A program made the position numbers and the translations under genes. A stretch of DNA of 64,000 nt, taken from assembly GCA_039000515.1 (NCBI GenBank), contig JBCFYV010000024.1:12314802-12378801 (forward strand). Reading direction: 5' to 3'. Shown here piece after piece: positions 57,517-64,000 of the stretch; the first letter of the stretch is position 1; each line of letters starts with the position of its first letter. A model generated the notes under the pieces. It was not told the DNA's origin. It did not search any database and was given only the letters and a program-made list of their open reading frames with translations. The stretch comes from Timema cristinae (taxonomy: Eukaryota; Arthropoda; Insecta; Phasmatodea; Timematidae).

Positions 57517-60500
57517 TACTCTATTAAATAAAAATATTGAAAAAACTGTGCTTGGATACGAATTTCAATCAAAACCATAAGTGTATGTTTCAATATTTTA
57601 ACTATTTATAAGTAAACTACCCTTAATTAGAGTGGTAGATCGATGTTTAAAGAACTGGAGAGCCTTGTGAAAACCTTGTATACCAAGTTTCAGCACAATC
57701 AGTAAAATGGTTTGGAGTCCAGGTTAATGGACATACATACGATATTGAAAAAAAAAAAAAAGGAACAACAATTTTTCGTATTCAGAAACGTCGACATTCT
57801 TCAAAATCTCAAACTAAATTTTTTTGACCATTATATTACTTCATCCTTTCTAGGTGTTGATAGAAAGTAAATAGGTGGCCAATGTTATGCATCAAACTGT
57901 TATTTTAACTTCTCCGTTTATTCCACACTATTAGAAGCTATTGTCTCCCAACATTATATTAGGAAAATCGAGGCTCAGTAGCACTAGAGGTTGTTTCTAC
58001 CATGTGTTTTATCCGTGTTTTTTCCCCTTCTCCTCTCAATGATGATGTGGATACACTTAATATAAGCTATTCTCCTCACCACAGCGTCTTAGCTTAAAAC
58101 ATTGGTAGCCATGATTTTAAAGATATTAATTTAAAATCATGTAAATAAATAGTTTCAAGATTTTTCTGCCACAAACTCCTTGAAAAGAAGAACAGGCTAC
58201 CATCTTATCGACGGTGAGTTTTACATTTAATACCACCGTTAAATAAATATACTCATATATTAGGTTATCATGTGTATGGCAGCTATGGTTGGTTAGTATT
58301 CGCCGTGAAATAAAAGCTCAAAATATTATTCTTAACCTCTCAGATTAGCACATTAAATCCGGCAATATTCAGTAGCAGCAGATTTATTTCTGGTAGCGCC
58401 GTGAGATAGAAATACTAGCTATTACTTAAACATTTAAGAGTAGCACATTGCATTCAATAATTGTCAGGTGCTACACACTAGTTGCTGGTTTTAACTTTTA
58501 ACACCGGCAGCAAAACTAAAAGTAATTATTTTAGCATTATTGTGCAAATTGAATCCATAAATATCAAAACACTACAGATGGTGTTTTTTTTTTAATTTTT
58601 AACAACCTCGGGCAAACATGTAAGAAAAAGTTACCATATTTCATGTAATTTCCGATTTCTCATTTTTACTTTCTCGCTATCTTACAGGTAGAAAAAGTAT
58701 TGTGATTGTCAAAAAAGTCGACCTCAAGATTTTGATGAATCTTGATATTTCATCACCCCCCAAATCCAAAAAAGTTGTTTTTTAATTTCCGTCTGTATGT
58801 CTGTCTGTATTTCCAACTAGAGCCTAAACTATTTTACCGATCGGGATAAAGTTTGGTATCTAGGGTTTTCATAGGGTTGATTCAAGGTATTTTTGGAATT
58901 GGATACCTAACCCTAAAATTAAAGGTAATTTACTGAAGGGCAAAAAGAGAAAAAGTCGATTTTTATCAAAATCGCCTCTAAAGATGTTGATTAAATTTCA
59001 TTTCTAAACATTTGTAAATATTCCAAACAAAATGGCTTCTCTCAATATTTCGGCAAACTGACTTTAAGGGCTCCAGTCCAATGCGTAAATTATCTCATTT
59101 TATAATATCTCCTAAACTATTTGAGATATAAAATTACTTATCGTTACAAATATGTAGGTCTCTTTATAATACAAATATTTTAAAAGAGGCTTTTTTTTTA
59201 TAAAACCAATAACTTTCAAGCTATACGTATATATATTTTAGACTCAATAGTCAATATTTACATTTTTTATTGGTCAAAATTTATAAATGAGGAATTTAAT
59301 AGAAATGCGATGGCATGAAGATTTGCAACACCTAATAAAATGTCGAAAATTTTATTAGGAATTTGAAATTTTAATACGAAGTGCTGACCCTTATAGACCC
59401 AACATTGATCTTTTTCATCGGTCCAAACATACAAATGAGGACATTAATTCTTTAAAAACAAAACTATAAAATTTAAAACAAGGACTAAAATAAAAGATTT
59501 ACATAAGTATAGTGCAATTTGTGATTGAGTTTGATAGTGTATATTATTTCATTTTACATATATTACGTGTTTTGAGTAAATATCTTCATTTTCAAACAAT
59601 AGGGCGAGAAAGTCCGTGCGGAGTTTCGTAACATTTATTTTCCAAAACACAAACAAAACTATTGTTTAAACTGCTACTTGTATTGTTGTCTATGTTTGCC
59701 ATCTTAAACATTCACTAGACTAACTAATTTAAGGGCATAAGATATACACGGATGATTTAAAGGAAATTTACCAGCATTCGCCTTGAAAGGGGATGAAAAA
59801 TCTCGTATGAAAACAATCCTTGGGTGTAATTAGTCAGGATTTAATTCCATAATTATAGGTTTGAGGCCAACCTAGATATTGGTCTAGCTTTACAATAGAA
59901 ACTCTACAAACAATAAACAAATACGTAAATAGAATTGAAACGTATTAAAATTTGTCTGTATTTGCAAAAATAATAGAAGTTGATATTTAACGAATGTCAA
60001 TAAAACTTGATAAACCCATTGTAAACCTAATTTCTTAAAGTGGGATAGAAGAGACGCGAGCTAAAGTTAGTGTTTTTGAAGCTTTTGTAACAAAAAACCT
60101 TTTTGGGTCAAAATAAATCTATAGTTCTTCAGTGGATACATTTAGATTGATTTCTTGAAATATATCACGGCCATAGTGGCACTTATTTGGTTACTTTTTA
60201 AATGTAACTTTAACGACTTAGTCAAATTTTGTATTGATCGAGACAAATATTCAATAACTTTTTAGATTAATATATTAGACAAATTAAATAAAATCGATTT
60301 ACAGGAACAATATCTTATTTCTTTTGGGAAAAAACTTTTTTGCTATAAAAACTACAAAAATACTGAACTTAAATCGCGCTTCCTTCCATCTCACCTTAAA
60401 GAATAATATTTTAGTATATTTTAACATTAATATGGCTCATAGCCTGCTTGGCAGATTTTTTACTTCGATAAACAAAAACTAGGATTTTTAAATATTCCTT

Positions 60501-63500
60501 TTTTTTGAATAATTTAAAGTGCTGACCAGCAAGTTGAGTTTGGAACGGAAGAATAAAGTGAAGAAATACTACATCTGGAGCATCGCACTGTGTGGAATAT
60601 AAATTTGTACTCTTAGGAAGATGGGAAATAAATACTTGGAGAGCTTTGCAATGTGGTGCTGGAGAAGATCTGAAAAGATCAGGCAGGCAGACAGGGTGAC
60701 AAATGAAGAAGTCCTAAGAGGAGTGGGTGAGAAGAGAACAACTGTGGATGTGATCCTTTGACACAAAACAAACTGGATCGTATATATCCTCAGGAGGAAC
60801 TGTCTTCTGCATGACGTTATAGAAGGAAAGGTTGAGGGGAAAAGGAGCTTAGGAAGATGGAAGCTTCAATTGTTGGATGACTTGAATTCTGGGAGCTGAA
60901 GGAGGCAGAGGACAGGGCTAGGGTGCATTGGCTGTCTTAGTTCACTGACAAAAGGAATTATTAAAAATAAAGTTAATTTTAATATAAAAACTTAAGATGG
61001 GGTGGAAAGGGACGCGAGAAAAGGCCCGTGTTTTGATGTTTTTATATCAAAATATTTATTTGTCCAAATTAAATAAATATTGCTCCAGTAAAAACATATA
61101 GTTTAATTTTCTTCACAAGATGATATCAACAGTTATTGGATATATGTCAAGGGTGTCCTGAAATTTAATGACACTTTTCTTCTTCATTCTAAAAGTTTCT
61201 TATGTAATGCCGTTATGCTCCTGACAGATATTCAACAACTGTTGATATCACCATGGAAAGAAGATTAAACTCTATGTTTGTACTGGAACAACATTGTCTT
61301 TATTTTAGCCAAACAAGTTTTTCCAAAATAACCGAAAAAATGCTGACCTTTTCTCACGTCCCCTTCCATCCCATCTTAAGAGGGCTGTATAGTAAACCAC
61401 AGAGATTCGTTACAAAGGTTTAGAAATCCCACATTATTTTTAAGATATGGTTTGATTAAAAAAAATAGTTTTCACCAAAATGTCGGCGAAGGCTATCAAC
61501 AGGTTTTTGATCAATAAAAAAATTGAATTTAGAGTTTAAGGTTGAATAAAAAAAATCAAGGGAGTTTTACGCAAAAATTCGTGCAATTAAAGTGAATTGT
61601 TAGAAAAGTATATATAGCGTTCCTCTATCAAAGTCTTAGTTTTATAAGGTCACAGCAGAACATTTAATGATAATGCGCAACTTGTTTAGTATGGTTTTAT
61701 CTGAGTTAACAATTCTGTTATTTTTCTACTAGGAAGTAGCCATCACGAAAAATTCCCCTCAGAAGAAAGAAAGGAAGAGTAGATAATCTCCACCCTCTTT
61801 TACAGGCACCAACTGCTTACCCCGAAAGATCTAAAAAAAAAGTATAGTTTTAGTTTCGTCCGCGTCTAAACTGTGCTCTTAAGACTATTTTTTAGCACCA
61901 AATCTTACTACCCACTCGTGATATACGCGCCTCTTAATTAATAGATAACTAGGCCTGGTTTCATGACCAGACTCTATTAATTGTGTGAATGGAACATATT
62001 ACAGCATTTAGGACAGAGTATTTCTCGTGTGTTTTGTTGGTAACAACTATTGTTGATCCAGAAACTCGTGGACAGTGTGGTCCTGGGGGATGATTCTGGT
62101 GACTCCGTGGAGGTGCGGTACTTCTCTAAGTGTCTCAACAAGAGTGGTGAGCTCCGCGAGACGAGGGAGTGTGGAGGTATCAGTGTGCGGGAACAAGTAG
62201 ACTTCATTGCCAGGATCAAGGTGAGACAAGTACGGTAACAAACACTATTTGTATCGCAACATTTGGGGAGAAAGGCTTGGAAACTAAATCTTGATTCACA
62301 CGATCAAGGTGAGACAAGTACGGTAACAAACACTATTTGTATCGCAACATTTGAGGAGAAAGGCTTGGAAACTAAAGCTTGATTCACACGATCAAGGTGA
62401 GACAAGTACGGTAACAAGCACTATTTGTATCGCAACATTTGGGGAGAAAGGCTTGGAAACTAAATCTTGATTCACACGATCAAGGTGAGACAAGTACGGT
62501 AACAAACACTATTTGTATCGCAACATTTGGGGAGAAAGGCTTGGAAACTAAAGCTTGATTCACACGATCAAGGTGAGACAAGTACGGTAACAAACACTAT
62601 TTGTATCGCAACATTTGGGAGAAAAGCTCGGAAACTAAAGCTTGATTCACACGATCAAGGTGAGACAAGTACGGTAACAAACACTATTTGTATCGCAACA
62701 TTTGGGGAGAAAGGCTTGGAAACTAAAGCTTGATTCACACGATCAAGGTGAGACAAGTACGGTAACAAATACTATTTGTATCGCAACATTTGAGGAGAAA
62801 GGCTTGGAAACTAAAGCTTGATTCACACGATCAAGGTGAGACAAGTACGGTAACAAACACTATTTGTATCGCAACATTTGGGGAGAAAGGCTTGGAAACT
62901 AAAGCTTGATTCACACGATCAAGGTGAGACAAGTACGGTAACAAATACTATTTGTATCGCAACATTTGAGGAGAAAAGCTTGGAAACTAAAGCTTGATTC
63001 ACACGATCAAGGTGAGACAAGTACGGTAACAAACACTTTGTATCGCAACATTTGGGGAGAAGGGCTTGGAAACTAAAGCTTGATTCACATGATCAAGGTG
63101 AGACAAGTACGGTAACAAACACTATTTGTATCGCAACATTTGGGGAGAAAGGCTCGGAAACTAAAGCTTGATTCACACGATCAAGGTGAGACAAGTACGG
63201 TTGAAAACACTATTTGTATCGCAACATTTGGGGAGAAAAGCTTGGAAACTAAAGCTTGATTCACACGATCAAGGTGAGACAAGTACGGTAACAAACACTA
63301 TTTGTATCGCAACATTTGGGAGAAAGGCTCGGATACTAAAGCTTGATTCACACGATCGTCGAAAAATAGAACTCAGATTCTGCACAGTAATTCACACACT
63401 TTAACGTGATCCACTGGTGCAGCCAAGATTACTGGGGTTGGGGGGGTATAGTTTCACTGACCAACTAAGCGGGGTCCATTGTTTTTACCGGGGAAAATTA

Positions 63501-63946
63501 GGAAATTTAAGTACTTCAAAATGCAAATGCATCAAAAGAAATAAAATAATATCAAAAATAATTTAAAATTTATAAAGATGGTCATAATTCTGTAATTATT
63601 ATGACTACTAAGTTTGTATGAACAAATTTTTATTTGTGCATACTGTTAGAATATACAAACATGCCAGTTTCAATCAATTGTATTTAGAATATTTGATTTA
63701 TAAAATTATTTTATGATCTAAAATCTGAAAATTCTAATAAGCATCTTGCACTAACTCTTAGCTCACAAATTCACTTTTTAACTAATCCACTTTAGTGTTA
63801 TGTTGTTTCAGGTCACCAGTTGTCCTAATGAGAATGATATATACTGGTCACGTGTCCTACATATCCAACCTCAAGCTGTGAACGAGTCCCTTGAAATATA
63901 TCTTGAAGTAGTATGTGGCTGCGAATGCGAGGAGACAAAACATATT
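35393..63946 (+). CDS. Integrin beta subunit (PS/beta1-like class), N-terminal 474 residues in 9 exons, runs off right edge
   Basis: Integrin beta chains pair with alpha chains at the plasma membrane and bind extracellular matrix through the metal-dependent beta-I domain. Exons are 35393-35542, 40478-40691, 43062-43290, 48117-48216, 53028-53198, 55076-55174, 55557-55721, 62062-62220 and 63812-63946. All junction phases agree. Domains: signal peptide (1 to about 19), PSI (about 28-80), hybrid strands, beta-I domain (from [10 protein letters not shown] at 137) and the start of the EGF stalk (C464, C466, C468). MIDAS residues are D146, S148, S150 and E247. ADMIDAS residues are D153 and D154. The second metal site has N242, D244 and P246. 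The specificity loop is closed by C203 and C211. The layout resembles Drosophila betaPS, but the loop between the cysteines is longer and vertebrate-like. Transmembrane and cytoplasmic parts lie beyond the window, so the orthologue group is left open. Confidence 0.93.
35638..35835 (+). mobile_element. SINE-B, diverged, in integrin intron 1
   Basis: The head TTCGGTGGTAGAATGGTTTG and box-B-like GGGGTTTGAATCCCAG are followed by a body like the other SINE-B copies. The (AAT)n tail is missing. Confidence 0.65.
36583..36833 (-). mobile_element. SINE-B with TSD TAGGATTA
   Basis: Minus-strand copy, head near 36833, body through GATTAGGAAGGCTATATTTA. Exact 8-base duplications lie at 36575-36582 and 36834-36841. 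Confidence 0.8.
37586..37834 (+). mobile_element. SINE-B, full-length with TSD AATCTRGAACAG
   Basis: The head CAGTAGCCACACGGTCTAGG and box B GGGTTCAAATCCCGGG precede a tail ending TAGTTAGACGCGGTGCTAA. Flanking 13-mers at about 37573 and 37836 match except for one base. Confidence 0.85.
37893..37998 (-). other. tRNA-like fragment (SINE head of another family)
   Basis: The minus strand reads GCATCAGTCGGTAGTGTGTC then GTCCCGGTTTCGATTCTTGG, with box A and B spacing of a tRNA-derived promoter. The stems do not close into a functional tRNA by eye. Confidence 0.45.
38048..38330 (+). mobile_element. SINE-A, full-length, TSD AATTTATGCATAG
   Basis: The 13-base direct repeats at 38035-38047 and 38331-38343 are identical, so insertion is recent. 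It has a complete tRNA-derived head and an (AAT)n tail. Confidence 0.92.
38344..39480. other. Integrin intron 1, plain AT-rich DNA
   Basis: Only simple T-runs seen; nothing else recognised. Confidence 0.4.
39488..39597 (-). mobile_element. SINE-B body fragment
   Basis: GCTAATTACGCTAATGGTTT, GAAGGTTAAATTTAAAGGAA and CATTTGCGTGGAGGGAGAAT match the SINE-B body. The tRNA head is absent. Confidence 0.6.
39745..40105 (-). pseudogene. Non-LTR retrotransposon C-terminal fragment with (GAT)n tail
   Basis: A minus-strand open frame of 98 codons carries [20 protein letters not shown], then [19 protein letters not shown], the typical end of an arthropod RT protein. A CATCATCATCAT run marks the 3' tail at 39752. 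The RERERER stretch is a CT microsatellite. Less decayed than the fragment at 9534. Confidence 0.75.
40399..40449 (+). repeat. (TATAGTA)n heptamer microsatellite
   Basis: About seven units directly precede the acceptor region of integrin exon 2, with 28 bases between. Confidence 0.9.
40478..40691 (+). CDS. Integrin beta exon 2 (end of PSI, hybrid-domain strand)
   Basis: The exon encodes [20 protein letters not shown] and later [17 protein letters not shown], matching the I-x-P-Q...L-R-P-G region before the beta-I domain. The donor is TAG/GTGAGT. The acceptor GGGCCGCAG lacks a pyrimidine tract and is preceded by a heptamer repeat, so the left border is the least secure. Phase 0 with exon 1 supports it. 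Confidence 0.85.
40817..41647. mobile_element. Probable hAT-type non-autonomous element
   Basis: It starts CAGTGGCGGCTCGTAGC. The right end, read in reverse, is CTGTGGTGGCTTGTGTATAG, a degenerate match. Further inverted similarity (GGGTGCTGCT versus the CTGCGGTTCCGCAG region) lies just inside. No transposase was recognised and the target duplication is unclear. Confidence 0.5.
42124..42605. repeat. Foldback element with an extra internal direct copy
   Basis: The outer arms (TAATAACTAATGACTCTGAT / complement near 42590) continue into a block containing ATATATTTTATAACGTTATT. That block occurs twice directly (42178, 42288) and once inverted (ending about 42540). CT-rich and (AT)n sequence lies at the centre. 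Confidence 0.75.
43062..43290 (+). CDS. Integrin beta exon 3 (MIDAS)
   Basis: The acceptor is CTTGTCACAG and the donor AGCAG/GTCAGC. The exon encodes [20 protein letters not shown] with MIDAS D-x-S-x-S and ADMIDAS aspartates, then the family block [13 protein letters not shown]. An NIT sequon is present. Confidence 0.96.
43310..43485 (-). mobile_element. SINE-B, decayed
   Basis: ATCCTCAGTACACTCAACCG followed by AGATATGAACC and TTAGATCACCAATCGGGTG matches the minus-strand head. The body is degraded and abuts the donor of integrin exon 3 within about 20 bp. Confidence 0.55.
43573..43870 (+). mobile_element. SINE-C, full-length
   Basis: A different tRNA head: box A GATATAGTGGTCAGTGCACC and box B GGGTTTGATTCCCGGC, with a body ending near GTACGACGTGTAGACATCC and GCAACGTTCTGTGCAACC. 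Confidence 0.8.
43945..44692 (+). repeat. 30-bp minisatellite, about 25 copies
   Basis: The unit is AGTCCAGCCGTATTAAAGTG plus GCTCAGAAGG, with AAA/TTT-type and GAAGG/GAGGA variants. The period is a multiple of three, so both strands show long repetitive frames that are not genes. It lies in integrin intron 3. Confidence 0.95.
45140..45390 (-). mobile_element. SINE-C, inverted relative to the copy at 43573
   Basis: The minus-strand head (AGATCTCGTGGTGTAGAGGT on the reverse strand) and box B AGGTTTGATTCCCGGC are seen near 45330-45388, with the tail GAACGTTGCTCAGG at the left. Confidence 0.75.
45749..46153. mobile_element. TTAA-flanked palindromic MITE, copy 1
   Basis: The left end TTTAGGTGAGGTGGAAGGGG and right end CCTCCCCCCTTAA are imperfect inverted repeats. 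Internally GGTGATATCACCAGTTGTTG and CTGTTGATATCACC form further dyads. It is homologous to the copies at 48523, 60035 and 60992. Confidence 0.65.
46388..46545 (+). mobile_element. SINE-B, 5' part
   Basis: TTACTCTCGCAAGAAACTAG, GATGACAGGGAGATTGGGGT and TCCAATCCCAGGTGGGTGTA match the head and first body section. It is truncated where the 33-bp minisatellite begins. Confidence 0.65.
46566..47712 (+). repeat. 33-bp minisatellite, about 34 copies
   Basis: The unit is TTTAATAGTTAGTACATATG plus TTTTACCTGAACA, with AATAG/AAAAG variants. Units are uniform to about 47340, then carry many one- to three-base deletions. The 11-residue repeating frame at the start is a by-product of the period. Confidence 0.95.
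47765..47990 (-). mobile_element. SINE-B, upstream of integrin exon 4
   Basis: Full-length minus copy: tail TCTTACTGCCCATTCGAGC, body AGGAAGGTTATATTTATAGG, head GCCTTAGACCACGTGGCCACC-like sequence at 47960-47982. Confidence 0.8.
48117..48216 (+). CDS. Integrin beta exon 4 (100 nt, specificity-determining loop)
   Basis: The acceptor is TTTTGTAG and the donor AAG/GTAAGC. It reads [20 protein letters not shown] then [14 protein letters not shown], matching the K/RLE-PC...C..PYGYxNHMPL block. It joins exon 3 (phase 2) and exon 5 (phase 0) without a break. The minus-strand frame overlapping it is a shadow. Confidence 0.93.
48256..48512 (+). mobile_element. SINE-B, downstream of integrin exon 4
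   Basis: The head CTTCGGTGACCACAGGGTGT and box B GAGGTTCGAATCTCGG precede a tail ending AACCCGAACGGATAGTAAAA. It starts about 40 bp after the exon 4 donor. Confidence 0.85.
48523..48920. mobile_element. TTAA-flanked palindromic MITE, copy 2
   Basis: The ends TTAAGGTGGGAGGCAAGGGA and the complement of TTAAGGTGATATGGAAGGTA both continue into ACGCGA(C/G)AAAA. Much of the interior is also self-complementary. Confidence 0.8.
49484..49644 (+). mobile_element. SINE-A, 5'-truncated, TSD ACTTATACGAT
   Basis: The element starts in the body (GTGGAATGCCAGGCCGCCAT) and keeps the (AAT)n tail. Exact 11-base duplications at 49473-49483 and 49645-49655 show it inserted already truncated. Confidence 0.9.
50215..51260 (-). 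repeat. Dispersed repeat F, copy 1 (interrupted by SINE-A)
   Basis: Similar to 56775-57770 (same orientation) and 58775-59010 (opposite). Shared landmarks include AAATAAATGGTAC, GAAACATAAGGGGAAA and GGTAAAATGGTTTTTAGC, and a CCGTCTGT-type end on the reverse strand. The family was not identified. Confidence 0.6.
50447..50731 (-). mobile_element. SINE-A with TSD CATAGCAATCA
   Basis: Minus-strand copy. The tail TTATTAGCACCACGTCTTAC is at the left and the head near 50715. Identical 11-base repeats lie at 50436-50446 and 50732-50742. Confidence 0.9.
51270..53027. other. Integrin intron 4, right part
   Basis: AT-rich with a C-run at 51669-51682. The open frame at 51949-52164 has no recognisable similarity and no splice support. 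Nothing else recognised. Confidence 0.4.
53028..53198 (+). CDS. Integrin beta exon 5
   Basis: The acceptor is TTTCTCCTCAG and the donor AGG/GTGAAT. The exon encodes [20 protein letters not shown] and [17 protein letters not shown]. The family has Gly where this protein has Asp after STDA; the remaining metal-site residues are intact. Confidence 0.96.
53798..54290 (+). mobile_element. Non-autonomous Helitron, 493 bp
   Basis: It begins TCTATACTTATAAAATAACA after an A. It ends with a GC-rich hairpin (CACGCGAGCAAAGCCGCGGG) and CTAG before a T: 5' TC, 3' CTRR and insertion between A and T. There is a (GACT)n stretch near the 5' end. No Rep or helicase coding. Confidence 0.8.
54559..54620. repeat. 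Compound (CA)n(TA)n(GATA)n microsatellite
   Basis: CACACA for about 28 bases, then ATAT, then TAGATAGATAG. The minus-strand frame through it is low-complexity noise. Confidence 0.9.
55076..55174 (+). CDS. Integrin beta exon 6 (99 nt)
   Basis: The acceptor is GTGTCTATAG and the donor CAG/GTAAGT. It encodes [14 protein letters not shown], an NFTHS sequon and FDYPSISQ, the expected continuation of the beta-I domain. Both ends lie on codon boundaries. Confidence 0.93.
55557..55721 (+). CDS. Integrin beta exon 7
   Basis: The acceptor is CTCTCTCCACAG and the donor GAG/GTATGG. It encodes [20 protein letters not shown], then [18 protein letters not shown] and a QLIKDEYE end, matching the last part of the beta-I domain. 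Confidence 0.95.
55722..56770. other. Integrin intron 7, left part
   Basis: AT-rich. A box-B-like piece (GGGATTCGAGCCCAAAC at about 56307) suggests a SINE head remnant. Nothing else recognised. Confidence 0.4.
56775..57770 (-). repeat. Dispersed repeat F, copy 2 (interrupted by SINE-A)
   Basis: Matches 50215-51260 on both sides of the SINE: AAATAAATGGTACGGCGCTC, GAAACATAATGGGAAAGAAC and CAGTAAAATGGTTTGGAGTC. Ends in an A-run at 57747-57761. Confidence 0.6.
57175..57512 (+). mobile_element. SINE-A, full-length, TSD AATATACTCTATT
   Basis: Identical 13-base repeats at 57162-57174 and 57513-57525. The head is GGTCTAGGGGTAAGGTGTCG with box B GGGGTTCAATCCTCGG. A long (AAT)n tail makes it the best-preserved copy here. 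Confidence 0.95.
58775..59010 (+). repeat. Dispersed repeat F, copy 3 (inverted)
   Basis: CCGTCTGTATGTCTGTCTG, AACTATTTTACCGATCGGG and TTGGATACCTAACCCTAAAA match the reverse strand of 51000-51200. Confidence 0.6.
60035..60399. mobile_element. TTAA-flanked palindromic MITE, copy 3
   Basis: The ends TTAAAGTGGGATAGAAGAGA and the complement of TTAAGGTGAGATGGAAGGAA, each followed by a GCGCGA/ACGCGA-type piece. The interior has diverged. Confidence 0.65.
60520..60960 (+). pseudogene. Non-LTR retrotransposon RT C-terminal fragment
   Basis: Translation gives [53 protein letters not shown] and [20 protein letters not shown], the typical end of an arthropod RT protein. A stop after LCGI and another after VDVIL break it. 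It sits between two TTAA-type MITEs. Confidence 0.75.
60992..61379. mobile_element. TTAA-flanked palindromic MITE, copy 4
   Basis: The ends TTAAGATGGGGTGGAAAGGG and the complement of TTAAGATGGGATGGAAGGGG continue through ACG(C/T)GAGAAAAGG. At about 90% identity over 33 bases this is the best-preserved copy. Confidence 0.85.
61890..61945 (-). mobile_element. SINE tail fragment
   Basis: TTAGCACCAAATCTTACTAC and CCACTCGTGATATACGCG match the tail shared by SINE-A and SINE-B. Confidence 0.5.
62062..62220 (+). CDS. Integrin beta exon 8 (return into hybrid domain)
   Basis: The acceptor is GTTGATCCAG and the donor ATCAAG/GTGAGA. It encodes [18 protein letters not shown], then [20 protein letters not shown] and VDFIARIK. 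Its last seven bases and the donor are the first unit of the 88-bp minisatellite that follows. Confidence 0.93.
62214..63352 (+). repeat. 88-bp minisatellite containing the exon 8 splice donor, 13 units
   Basis: Each unit begins GATCAAGGTGAGACAAGTAC, continues GGTAACAAACACTATTTGTA and ends TTGATTCACAC. The first unit's GATCAAG is the 3' end of integrin exon 8, and the other twelve reproduce AAG/GTGAGA exactly. A few units lack one to three bases. Reading through from exon 8 meets TAA within six codons. Confidence 0.95.
63812..63946 (+). CDS. Integrin beta exon 9 (hybrid end, first EGF cysteines)
   Basis: The acceptor is TTGTTTCAG and the donor ATT/GTGAGT. It encodes VTSCPNEND, the hybrid strand [20 protein letters not shown] and [11 protein letters not shown], the start of the cysteine-rich stalk. 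The gene continues past the window end. Confidence 0.93.
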
Positions 63947-64000
63947 GTGAGTCCCATTAAAGTACAAAATAAATATACCGGATTGATGTGGTGCTAAGTT

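Overview
The window is nuclear DNA from an animal, most likely an arthropod and probably an insect. Coding exons are short, separated by long AT-rich introns with canonical GT-AG borders. The genes read like insect orthologues, and the rest is packed with tRNA-derived SINEs, non-LTR retrotransposon fragments, MITEs, a Helitron and minisatellites. I cannot name the species from sequence alone.

Three protein-coding genes are supported. (1) UBAC2, minus strand: three exons between 9432 and 989, continuing off the left edge. (2) FDX2, the mitochondrial [2Fe-2S] ferredoxin of iron-sulfur cluster assembly, plus strand: five exons from a probable first exon at 9939 to a stop at 29792, with a poly(A) signal at 29869. 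(3) A beta-integrin, plus strand: nine exons from 35393 to 63946, covering signal peptide, PSI, hybrid and beta-I domains and the first cysteines of the EGF stalk, continuing off the right edge. All splice phases agree in each gene. Several exons (22, 52, 83, 99 and 100 nt) are too short to stand out as open reading frames. UBAC2 and FDX2 are head to head about 0.5 kb apart. I see no functional link between the three genes.

Layout. 1-9.4 kb: UBAC2 exons and introns holding two SINEs, an internally deleted hAT element and a decayed LINE. 9.4-9.94 kb: UBAC2/FDX2 divergent spacer containing a LINE fragment. 10.15-24.55 kb: giant FDX2 intron 1, with a near-perfect 94-bp-arm palindrome, an AT microsatellite invaded by a dead hAT transposase gene, a cluster of LTR/primer-site-like motifs, and Harbinger-like and pogo-like MITEs. 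24.6-28.0 kb: FDX2 intron 2 with a 2.2-kb array of a 46-bp unit derived from a LINE coding end. 29.9-35.3 kb: intergenic, with nested palindromes and a 186-bp duplication. 35.4-64 kb: integrin gene, with introns carrying SINEs of three families, four TTAA-flanked palindromic elements, a Helitron, a dispersed repeat in three copies and three minisatellites.

The most striking observations are: the 88-bp minisatellite at 62.2-63.35 kb, which has copied the authentic 5' splice site of integrin exon 8 twelve more times; inverted SINEs closely flanking the 100-nt integrin exon that encodes the ligand-specificity loop; the LINE-derived 46-bp array; and the array of primer-binding-site-like motifs at 17.2-17.4 kb. 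I found no CRISPR, operon or prokaryotic feature, and nothing that amounts to a clearly new biological system.
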